Source: Nannocystis sp. RBIL2 (GTDB taxonomy: Bacteria > Myxococcota_A > Polyangia > Nannocystales > Nannocystaceae). Taken from it: a DNA stretch of 64,000 nt. This document shows positions 32,871 to 39,993 of this stretch, piece after piece. A model generated the notes under the pieces. The model saw nothing but the letters and a program-made list of their open reading frames with translations, was not told the DNA's origin and did not search any database. The stretch lies in assembly GCF_026626745.1 (NCBI RefSeq), contig NZ_JAPNJW010000002.1:1760151-1824150 (forward strand). Direction: 5' to 3'. Every line of letters begins with the position of its first letter. The stretch's first letter is position 1. The position numbers and the translations under genes are program-made.

Positions 32871-34130
32871 ATGCGCCTGCGCAGCCTTCCCCTACTCGCC
32901 CTCTCGCTCGGTCTCGCCGCCTGTCCCAGCAACGAATCGGAGACGGACGGCACCACCGACGCCTCGACTGCCGGGCCGACCACCGACGGGCCGACGACCG
33001 AGGGCACCGAGACGGCGGGTCCCACGACCACCGAGGACGAGCCGACCGCCGGGACCACCGGTGAGCCCGGCGGCGACCTGAACCCGCACACCCTCGGCGA
33101 CCACGCCAGCCAGACCTGCAAGGACGCCATGGCGGGGGCCGCGACCTTCCTCGCCGCCACCGCCGACGCCGACGCCGCCGCCGCCACTGCCGCCTACACC
33201 GACGCCCTCAAGGTCTACGTGCAGGCGCTCGACACCGCCAACGAGCGCGACGACGACAGCGCCATCACGGCCGCCCTGGCCGACGCCGACGGCCCCGGCG
33301 CCGCGCTCGCCGAGGGCCACCTGTACACCAGCCTGATGTTCCAGCTGCGCGCCAACCTCTCGGCCGTCGAGACCGGCGCCGAGGACAAGTACGCCGCCTG
33401 GGACGAGGCCCACTGCGTGTGGGACGGCGCCCTGCGCAGCCTCGCCGAGCGGGCCCAGACCACCGGCTGGGAGGGCGCCGGCGACCCGATGATCGCCGAC
33501 ATCGACGCCGCCTTCGCCGCCGGCCACGACGGCCTCAGCGGCGAGCCCCCCGCCACCGCGATCGACGACTGGCGGATCCCCCCGAACAAGCAGATCATCG
33601 AGAAGACCCTGTTCCGGGCCGCCCACCGCGACATCGTCGGCCAGGCGATCGGCGCCGCCATGGCCGTCGACGCCACCCTGGCGGCCCGCGCGCTCGGCGT
33701 GTTCGGCATCGTGCGCGACCGCCTGGAGGGCCGCAACACCCCCGGCATCGCCCTCATCGAGGGCATGCTGGCCGGCGACCCGGCGATGGTAAGCGGCACG
33801 CTGATCGCCATCGAGATGGACAAGGCGTTCGCCAAGCGCACCCGCAACTACGCCGACCAGGCGTTCAGCGAGGGCCTCGGGATCCCGCCGAGCTACAAGG
33901 GCGCGGTCGAGGGGCGCACCTACGCCAAGCTCATCGTCGCCGGGATGGGCTCGGCGATGATGAACACCGAGGCCTACCTGGCCGACTGGGACACCTACGC
34001 CGAGCTGGTGCGCACCGGCGAGGACGAGGCGGCGGCCATGGAGGTCAGCCAGCGCCTGATCGACGCCACCTGCGCGTACCAGACCGCGCTCGGAATCGCT
34101 GCCTGCACCGGCAGCGATGACGAGATGTAG
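32871..34130 (+). CDS. Helical lipoprotein with Thr/Gly linker, divergent from receptor operon
   Basis: The 419 residues start with a lipoprotein signal (LSLGLAACP, Cys at 18). A linker of about 50 residues made of Thr, Gly, Glu, Asp, Ala and Pro follows. The remaining region (about 70-415) is predicted mostly helical, with motifs such as LYTSLMFQLRANLSAVE, YAAWDEAHCVWDGALRSL and RAAHRDIVGQAIGAAMAVDA. I do not recognise a family. It shares an AT-rich, Fur-box-containing divergent promoter with the TonB-receptor operon, which suggests an iron-linked role as a surface binding protein. That is inference. Confidence 0.8.
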   Translation: MRLRSLPLLALSLGLAACPSNESETDGTTDASTAGPTTDGPTTEGTETAGPTTTEDEPTAGTTGEPGGDLNPHTLGDHASQTCKDAMAGAATFLAATADADAAAATAAYTDALKVYVQALDTANERDDDSAITAALADADGPGAALAEGHLYTSLMFQLRANLSAVETGAEDKYAAWDEAHCVWDGALRSLAERAQTTGWEGAGDPMIADIDAAFAAGHDGLSGEPPATAIDDWRIPPNKQIIEKTLFRAAHRDIVGQAIGAAMAVDATLAARALGVFGIVRDRLEGRNTPGIALIEGMLAGDPAMVSGTLIAIEMDKAFAKRTRNYADQAFSEGLGIPPSYKGAVEGRTYAKLIVAGMGSAMMNTEAYLADWDTYAELVRTGEDEAAAMEVSQRLIDATCAYQTALGIAACTGSDDEM

Positions 34131-34157
34131 CCCGTCAGCGCAATATGGCCGCACTGC

Positions 34158-34574
34158 ATGGCCGAGATTTTTTCCGGGTTCAGCGAGTTCGGCCGCGTGT
34201 TGGCCGACTACATCACGCGTGAGACCGCCGTGCGCGGGGCGGTGCTCAGCGACGACCAGGGCGACGCCGTCGACCTCGTCTTCGACGAGGACCGCACCAC
34301 CGCCCTGGAGGTCCAGATCCTCGGCGCCCAGCTCGACCGGGCCGCCGAGCGGCTGTCTTCATGGTTCCAAGATCGCGGCCGAGGCCCCTGTGAGATCTTG
34401 ATTGAGGCAAGTCACGGCCGCCTCTGCTGCGCATTCGTCGGCGGCGCCTACGTGCTGGCGGTCGTCTCGGAGCCCGCCCAGGGGGACGACGAGGCCCGCG
34501 CCGCCGAGGCCGAACGCGTGCTCGCGGGCTTCCGGGACCTGCGCCGTGACATCGAGGCGCTGCTGCAGGCCTGA
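34158..34574 (+). CDS. Roadblock/LC7-like protein
   Basis: The 138-residue protein has the alternation expected of a roadblock/LC7 fold: helix (FGRVLADYITRET), strand GAVLSDDQGDAVDLVF, central helix (LDRAAERLSSWF), then strands CEILIEASHGRLCCAFVGGAYVLAVVSEPA and a C-terminal helix. Roadblock proteins in myxobacteria act with small GTPases such as MglA. No GTPase gene is adjacent. The assignment is by layout, not by a strict motif. It follows the lipoprotein by 27 bases. Confidence 0.65.
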   Translation: MAEIFSGFSEFGRVLADYITRETAVRGAVLSDDQGDAVDLVFDEDRTTALEVQILGAQLDRAAERLSSWFQDRGRGPCEILIEASHGRLCCAFVGGAYVLAVVSEPAQGDDEARAAEAERVLAGFRDLRRDIEALLQA

Positions 34575-34601
34575 CTGCGGCCGCTGCGGGGAGCGGCACG
34601 C

Positions 34602-34618
34602 GACCTTGACGCAAGGTC
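34602..34618. repeat. Perfect 7-bp inverted repeat
   Basis: GACCTTG-ACG-CAAGGTC lies 27 bases after the roadblock stop and about 95 before the ferredoxin start. With no T-tract it may be an operator or weak terminator. Confidence 0.45.
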
Positions 34619-34712
34619 ACATGTTGCGCGCCACACCTGCTGCGCCGCCGCCGTCCAGGCGTGGCACACTGCGGGCGCGTGGCCCCGGCCCGGAAGGAGC
34701 CCAGTTTTACCC

Positions 34713-35027
34713 ATGGCGACCCACATCACTGAAGAGTGCATCAACTGCGGCGCGTGCGAGCCGGAGTGCCCCAACGAGGCGATCTCGGAGGGCGACGACC
34801 GGTATGTCATCGACCCCAACCTCTGCACCGAGTGCGTCGGGTTCCACGATTACGAGGCCTGCCAGGCCGTGTGCCCGGTCGAGTGCTGCGTCCCCGACCC
34901 CGAGCGCCGCGAGAGCGAGGAGACCCTCCTCGAGCGCGCCCGCAAGCTGCACCCCGAGAAGAACTTCCCCTCGGTCGCCGACCTGCCCAACGACCTGAGC
35001 CGGTTCCGCAGCGCGAAGAAGAAGTGA
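34713..35027 (+). CDS. 2[4Fe-4S] ferredoxin, YfhL family
   Basis: The 104 residues carry two cluster motifs. The first is CINCGACEPECP (C9, C12, C15, C19). The second is CTECVGFHDYEACQAVCP (C38, C41, C50, C54), where the longer C-x8-C spacing is diagnostic of YfhL-type low-potential ferredoxins. The C-terminus is a charged helix. AAGGAG at 34693-34698 precedes the ATG by 14 bases. It is monocistronic by appearance. Electron-transfer partners are not adjacent. Confidence 0.93.
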   Translation: MATHITEECINCGACEPECPNEAISEGDDRYVIDPNLCTECVGFHDYEACQAVCPVECCVPDPERRESEETLLERARKLHPEKNFPSVADLPNDLSRFRSAKKK

Positions 35028-35462
35028 GCCCTCGCGGCCGCTCGTGATCCGACAACCTGCCCACTCGAGAGCGGCGTCCTGCGCCGCTCTTTGTGTTGGG
35101 TCGAATCGACGGCGCTGCCCCCTCGCGCGACGAAGCAGCGACGCCGTCCGTGCCCTCTCCTGCGGCCGACCCGGCGCTCGTCCTCCTCGCCGACCGGCTC
35201 GCGCCGCTCGATCGCCTCGCGCCGCGGCCCCTCGCCGAGCGAGCGGCCCGCGAGCGCCGCAGTTCGGGCGGGTGCATCACCTCGGCGGCGAGCGCGGCGC
35301 TCCCCTCGTGCGCCCGGGTCGTCGAGCCCTGCCGCGAGCGGGGGCCCCGCGAGCCGGATCGGCGCCGCGTGAGGCCTCTCCGCCGCGGCGGGCGGCGATC
35401 GGCGGCGGGTCCGAACCAGGGCCCTGACATTCGCCGCCGCCCCGGGGACACTCTCGCCGACA
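35028..35462. other. 435-base region without a supported gene
   Basis: Frames on both strands are Arg/Ala-rich and show no family pattern. It presumably holds the promoter for the membrane-protein pair that follows. No strong repeat or hairpin was found, apart from GAGCGGCG-TCCTG-CGCCGCTC at 35068-35088, a perfect eight-base stem followed by TTTGTGTT, a plausible terminator for the ferredoxin gene. Confidence 0.5.
35068..35096 (+). terminator. Possible terminator of the ferredoxin gene
   Basis: GAGCGGCG and CGCCGCTC form a perfect eight-base stem with loop TCCTG, followed by TTTGTGTT. The T-tract is interrupted, so efficiency is uncertain. Confidence 0.55.
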
Positions 35463-36512
35463 GTGACGATCGAGCCCGCTCCCGCGCCGACCGCAGCGCC
35501 CGCCTCCGGGCGTCCGTGGCTGCGCGTCGGCCTGTCGCTGGGGATCACCGGCCTCGCGCTGTGGCTGGTCCAGCGCCAGCTCGACCCACTCCCTGACGCG
35601 CTCGAGATCGCCGCCTGGGGTCTGCCCGCCTACCTCGCCACCCTGCTGCTGTACGCCTTCTTGCGGTCCGCCCGCTGGTGGTTCCTCGTCAGGCCTTTGG
35701 GACAGGTTCGCTTCGGCGACGTCATGCTCGTCGGGCTCGCCGGCGCGCTGTGGATCGTCGCCCTGCCGTGGCGGCTCGGCGAGCTGGTGCGGCCGGCCCT
35801 GCTCGCGCGGCGCAGCGGCATCCCGGCCAGCCAGCTGCTCGGCACCGTCGCCATCGAGCGCGTCGTGGACGGCCTGTGCGTGTGCGCGGCCTTCTTCGTC
35901 GCCGCCGCCGGCGCGCCCGACGTCCCCTCGCTGACCGGCCTCTACGCCGCCTGCACGGCCGCCTTCGCCCTGTTCGCCGGCGCTCTCGCCGTCCTCGTCG
36001 TCCTCGCGCGCTGGCCCGCCGCGCTCGAGCTGCTGCTGCGCCGCGGGCTCGGGCGCATCGCCGCGCGGCCGGCCGCCATCCTCGCCGACGTCGCCCGCGG
36101 CCTGGCCGACGGCCTGCGCGCCCTGCCCTCGCTGCGGCCGCTGCTGCTGTTCCTGCTCGGCACGGTCGCCTACTGGGGCACCAACGTGTTCGGCATGGCC
36201 CTGCTCGCGCGCGCCTGCGGCCTCGACCTCGGCCCGCTCGAGGCGCTCGCGGTCCTCGCCGTCCTCAACCTCACCCTGCTCGTGCCCGGCCCGCCCGCGC
36301 ACGTCGGCACCTTCCAGCTCGGCGTCGCTGCCGGCCTCGGCCTGTTCCTCCCGCCCGACGTCGTCCGCGCCGGCGGCTCGACCTACGCCTTCTTCCTCTA
36401 CACCTGCCAGCTCGCCATGATCGCCGCGCTCGGCATCGCCGCCAGCCTGCGCCTGCGCCTCGGCTGGCGCGCGGCGCTCGACCTGCGCCCGTCCGCGCCC
36501 GCGAGCGCCTAG
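35463..36512 (+). CDS. YbhN/LPG-synthase-like integral membrane protein (1)
   Basis: The 349 residues have about eight hydrophobic helices and the conserved features of the lysylphosphatidylglycerol-synthase transmembrane (UPF0104) family: RSARWWFLVRPLG, VALPWRLGELVRPALLARRSGI, TVAIERVVDGLC and PGPPAHVGTFQLGVAAGLGLF. The soluble aminoacyltransferase domain of MprF is absent. Such stand-alone proteins are thought to move or flip lipids or isoprenoid-linked compounds. The start is a GTG at 35463. It is followed by a paralogue after a 75-base spacer of hairpin repeats. Confidence 0.85.
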   Translation: MTIEPAPAPTAAPASGRPWLRVGLSLGITGLALWLVQRQLDPLPDALEIAAWGLPAYLATLLLYAFLRSARWWFLVRPLGQVRFGDVMLVGLAGALWIVALPWRLGELVRPALLARRSGIPASQLLGTVAIERVVDGLCVCAAFFVAAAGAPDVPSLTGLYAACTAAFALFAGALAVLVVLARWPAALELLLRRGLGRIAARPAAILADVARGLADGLRALPSLRPLLLFLLGTVAYWGTNVFGMALLARACGLDLGPLEALAVLAVLNLTLLVPGPPAHVGTFQLGVAAGLGLFLPPDVVRAGGSTYAFFLYTCQLAMIAALGIAASLRLRLGWRAALDLRPSAPASA

Positions 36513-36516
36513 CCCT

Positions 36517-36575
36517 TCGCACATGTCCCTTCCTTCCTGCCCGATGCAACAGGTCCGTTCGGACATGTCCCCGAG
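36517..36575. repeat. Hairpin repeats in the YbhN-YbhN spacer
   Basis: ACATGTCCCTTCC and ACAGGTCC-GTTC-GGACATGT (arms with one mismatch) fill most of the spacer between the two membrane-protein genes. Confidence 0.65.
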
Positions 36576-36587
36576 GAGGGCCCGCGC

Positions 36588-37571
36588 GTGAGCCCGCGCC
36601 TGCGCACCGCGCTCAAGCTGCTGCTCGGCCTCGGCCTGCTCGCCGGCCTGGTGTGGTGGCTGGTGCCCGGCGGCGACGAGCTGCGGGCCGCGCTCGCGCG
36701 CGCCGAGCTGCGCCCGGGCTGGCTCGGCGTGTGCCTGCTGGCGACCTTCGCCGCCACCCTGGTGACCAGCGCGCGCTGGCGCCTGATGGCCGAGGCGATG
36801 GGCGGCAACCGCCTGCCGCTGATCGCCTACTTCCACAGCCTCGCCCTGACCAAGATCCTCGGCCAGGTCAGCTCCGCGTTCGTCATGGACATCGTCGGCC
36901 GCGGCGTCGCCCTGCGGGCCGCCGGCTCCCAGCGCGGCCTCGGCCACGCGATCACTCAGGCAGTGCTCGAGCGCGTGTTCGACCTCGTCCTGCCGGTCAT
37001 GCTGCTCGCCTGGGCCCTCGTCGCCTGGCGCGGCGGCCTCGATGGCGCCCAGGCGGCCGGCTCGTTCGCCGGCGTGTGCCTGCTGTTCGCCGCGCTCGCC
37101 GCGGTGTGCCTGGCCCCGCTGACCCGCCTGGCCCTGCGCGCGTACGCGGCCGCCCGCGCCCTGCGGGCCCGACTGCGCCGCGTCGCGGTCGACGACCCCG
37201 AGCTCGACCCGCCGGTCGTCGACCGCCGCCTGGCCGTGCAGATCGGCGTGCTCAGCCTGCTGCGCTACCTCTCGGCCATGCTGCTGTTCTGGTCGACCGC
37301 GGCCGGGATCGGCGTCGACTTCAGCTTCTTCCAGATCGCCGCCGCCACCCCGGTCGGCCAGCTCGCGGGCATGCTGGGCTTCACGCCGGGGGCGCTGGGG
37401 ATCCAGGAGGCCGGGTGGGTCGGCGGCTTCAAGTGGGTCGGGGCCGACGACGCCGCGATCGCCCTGTTCGTGCTCAGCTCGCGCCTCGTCATGACCGCCT
37501 CGTTCGCCGTGCTCGTGCTCGTCAGCTGGCCGCTGCTCCGCCGCAGACGCACCGCGACCCCGGCGTCGTGA
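36588..37571 (+). CDS. YbhN/LPG-synthase-like integral membrane protein (2)
   Basis: The 327-residue paralogue of the preceding gene. It has VTSARWRLMAEAMG, HSLALTKILGQVSSAFVMDIVGRGVALR, QAVLERVFDLVLPVMLL and GQLAGMLGFTPGALGIQEAGWVGG, the matching segments of the UPF0104/LPG-synthase membrane family, with about seven or eight helices. No aminoacyltransferase domain is present. The GTG start at 36588 is preceded by CGAGGAGGG. The two proteins could form a heteromeric lipid transporter, which is inference from adjacency. Confidence 0.84.
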   Translation: MSPRLRTALKLLLGLGLLAGLVWWLVPGGDELRAALARAELRPGWLGVCLLATFAATLVTSARWRLMAEAMGGNRLPLIAYFHSLALTKILGQVSSAFVMDIVGRGVALRAAGSQRGLGHAITQAVLERVFDLVLPVMLLAWALVAWRGGLDGAQAAGSFAGVCLLFAALAAVCLAPLTRLALRAYAAARALRARLRRVAVDDPELDPPVVDRRLAVQIGVLSLLRYLSAMLLFWSTAAGIGVDFSFFQIAAATPVGQLAGMLGFTPGALGIQEAGWVGGFKWVGADDAAIALFVLSSRLVMTASFAVLVLVSWPLLRRRRTATPAS

Positions 37572-37635
37572 CAGGTCCTTTCGGACATGTCTCTAAGGAC
37601 ATAGCCGAGAGAGCCTGTCCGAGACGACATGTCGC
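37572..37635. repeat. Hairpin repeats filling a convergent spacer
   Basis: The whole 64-base gap between converging stop codons consists of repeat words: CAGGTCC-TTTC-GGACATG, TCTAAGGACATAG, GCCTGTCCGAGACGACATGTC. Confidence 0.75.
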
Positions 37636-39636
37636 TCACGGCGTGACGATGTCGAACGACGGCGGGAAGCGATCGAGCAGGCCGAAGAACTCCTCGACTG
37701 CCGCCCGGTCGCCGCGCAGCTTGAGCGCCTTGGTAGCGATCGCCTGCTCGATCGTCGTCTTGCCGAGCTGCAGCTCGATGAGGGTCAGCTTCTGCAGCGT
37801 CAGGCCGGCGTCGGCGCCGTCGACCTCGGCGGTGCGACGGGTGTAGTTCAGCACCCCGCGGTCGACCGTCAGCTCGTAGCGCTCCTTCAGGTCGGTGAGC
37901 TCGACGTCGAGCTTCAGCGTCTTGGCGGCCGCGCGGGCCCCGTTGAGGCGGACCGCCAGGTAGTCGAACAGCAGCGCCGGCGGCAGGGCGCGCAGCGTGT
38001 CGCGGCCGCTCGGGTCGATCGGCTCGCCCTTGGGCACCCCGTGGCGCAGCTCGTAGGCGCCCTGCAGGTACTCCGAGCGCCACGGGCCCGACTCCGCCTG
38101 ATAGCCGAGCTGCTCGTACGCGTCCGCCAGCAGCTCCTTGGCCGCCGCGTTGTCCGGGTCGGCGAACACCACGTGGCGCAGCACCTGCGCCACCCAGCGG
38201 TACTCGCCGCGCTCGAAGTCGGCGCGGGCGCGCTCCAGCACCGCCGCCTCGCCGCCCATGTATTCGACGTACTTGCGGGCCGCCGGCTCCTGCGGCAGTT
38301 CGTTCAGGTCCGACGGGTTGCCGGTGTAGAAGCCCATGTAGCGGTCGTACACCGCCCGCGCGTTGTGGCGGACCGTCCCGTAGTAGCCGCGGTTCGGCCA
38401 GTACTGCGCCAGCGCCGGCGGCAATTGCAGGTACTCGGCGATCTCGGTGCCGATATAGCCGAAGTTCAGCATGTGCAGCGATTGATCGTGGATGTACTTG
38501 TAAAGGTCGCGCTGCTTCTCGAGGTAGTCGCGCACGTTCTTCTGGCCCCACATCGGCCAGTGGTGGGCCTGGAACTTGACCTCGAGCCCGTCGCCGTACA
38601 GCTCGATCGTCTGCTGCAGGTACTTGGCCCACGCCAGCGCGTCGCGGACCGGGGCCCCGCGCAGCGTCTGGATGTTGTGAAGGGTGTGCGTCGCGTTCTC
38701 CGCCATCCACATCGCCTTGAACTGCGGGAAATAGGTGTTCATCTCCGCCGGCGCCTCGGTGTCGGGCGTCAGCTGGAACACCATCTTCACCCCGTCGATG
38801 ACCAGCTCCTGCCCGGTCTTCGTGATCGACTGCGTCGGCGCGATGAGCGACACCGTCCCCGTCGCGTTCGCGATGCCGAGGCCGCTGCCCACATTGCCCT
38901 GGGCGTCGCGCGGGAGAAACATCCCGTACATGTACGCCGCGCGCCGACTCATCGCCGAGCCCGCGAGCACCATCTCGCTGACCGCGTGGGCCATGAAGCC
39001 CTCCGGGGCGATGACCCGCACCCGACCGGAGCGCACGTCGGCCTCTTCGACCAGCCCCCGCACCCCGCCGTAATGATCGGGGTGCGAATGGCTATAGATC
39101 ACAGCCACGATCGGCCGGTCGCCGAGGTGCTGCTTGACCAGCGCGTGCGCGGCCTTCGCCGACTCGATCGTCAGCAGCGGGTCCATCACGATCCACCCGC
39201 GGTCGCCCTTGATGTACGTGATGTTCGCCAGGTCGAACCCCCGGACCTGGTAGACCCGCTCCGTCACCTTGAACAGCCCGTAGATCATGTTGAGCTGGGC
39301 CTGCCGCCACAGGCTCGGGTTCACCGTCTCGGGCGCGGGCGCGTCGCGGCGGATGAATTTCTTGAAAGGCTCGAGATCCCACACCACGTTGCCGTCGGCG
39401 TCGGTGATCGTCAGCGTGTGCGGGCGAGCGATCAGGCCCCGCTCGGCGTCCTCGAAGTCCGCGCGGTCGCCGAACGGCAATTGCTGGAGCAGCGCCGCGT
39501 TGGCCTGGCGCGTCGCCTCGGTCGCGGCCTTCGGCCCCGAGGGCCCGGCGGCCAGCACCGCGACCTTGGCCCCGGCCAGCAGCAGGGCCACTGCGCCCAT
39601 CGAGATCAGCAGGACACGGGGTCGGCGGAGCTGCAT
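37636..39636 (-). CDS. Alkyl sulfatase (SdsA-like metallo-beta-lactamase fold)
   Basis: The 666 residues hold the class III alkylsulfatase layout. An N-terminal hydrophobic segment (about 5-30) is followed by the metal-binding motif YSHSHPDHYGGVRG (H183, H185, D187, H188), then ENATHTLHN, AHHWPMWG and a C-terminal SCP2-like domain (about 540-666). It cleaves sulfate from long-chain alkyl sulfates such as SDS. The membrane-proximal N-terminus suggests export or anchoring. The ATG at 39636 is chosen since upstream in-frame sequence is Gly/Arg-rich and unlike a signal. It is convergent with the YbhN pair. Confidence 0.92.
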   Translation of the reverse strand: MQLRRPRVLLISMGAVALLLAGAKVAVLAAGPSGPKAATEATRQANAALLQQLPFGDRADFEDAERGLIARPHTLTITDADGNVVWDLEPFKKFIRRDAPAPETVNPSLWRQAQLNMIYGLFKVTERVYQVRGFDLANITYIKGDRGWIVMDPLLTIESAKAAHALVKQHLGDRPIVAVIYSHSHPDHYGGVRGLVEEADVRSGRVRVIAPEGFMAHAVSEMVLAGSAMSRRAAYMYGMFLPRDAQGNVGSGLGIANATGTVSLIAPTQSITKTGQELVIDGVKMVFQLTPDTEAPAEMNTYFPQFKAMWMAENATHTLHNIQTLRGAPVRDALAWAKYLQQTIELYGDGLEVKFQAHHWPMWGQKNVRDYLEKQRDLYKYIHDQSLHMLNFGYIGTEIAEYLQLPPALAQYWPNRGYYGTVRHNARAVYDRYMGFYTGNPSDLNELPQEPAARKYVEYMGGEAAVLERARADFERGEYRWVAQVLRHVVFADPDNAAAKELLADAYEQLGYQAESGPWRSEYLQGAYELRHGVPKGEPIDPSGRDTLRALPPALLFDYLAVRLNGARAAAKTLKLDVELTDLKERYELTVDRGVLNYTRRTAEVDGADAGLTLQKLTLIELQLGKTTIEQAIATKALKLRGDRAAVEEFFGLLDRFPPSFDIVTP

Positions 39637-39993
39637 GTCAAGGCGTATGGCCGAGGACCGCGCCCGCGCCAGTGACCGCCCGCCCGCCCGTTCGCGGCCC
39701 CCGGGGCCCGCTGCGGCCGGCGGCCCGGCAATGTCCACACCTGTCCTCGGGGCCAGCAATCACCACCATCGCCGCTCCCCCCGCCGCCCGCCGATGCGGG
39801 CTGCGGCGCGCAGTGGCTGTCGTCACAGCGAGCGGCGGGCTCGCTGTTCCGCGCCTGCGACCCGGCGCGTGCCTCGCCCCGCTGCCTGCGAGCGCGACGC
39901 CGAGGGCCGCGCACGCGGCTCACGAGCGAGCGCCGGCGCCCGGCTCCCGCCGCCTTGCGCCATAGGACATGTCCCGGAGGACATGTCCCGTCC
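39637..39993. other. Intergenic region, 357 bases
   Basis: No gene is supported. The last 30 bases are hairpin repeats (39965-39990). The rest is GC-rich with no clear signals and should carry the alkyl-sulfatase promoter. Confidence 0.4.
39965..39990. repeat. Tandem GGACATGTCC hairpin
   Basis: Two copies of the self-palindromic GGACATGTCC flank CGGA (39965-39988), so the ten-base arms can pair in a large hairpin or fold singly. It sits three bases after the amylase stop codon. Confidence 0.85.
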
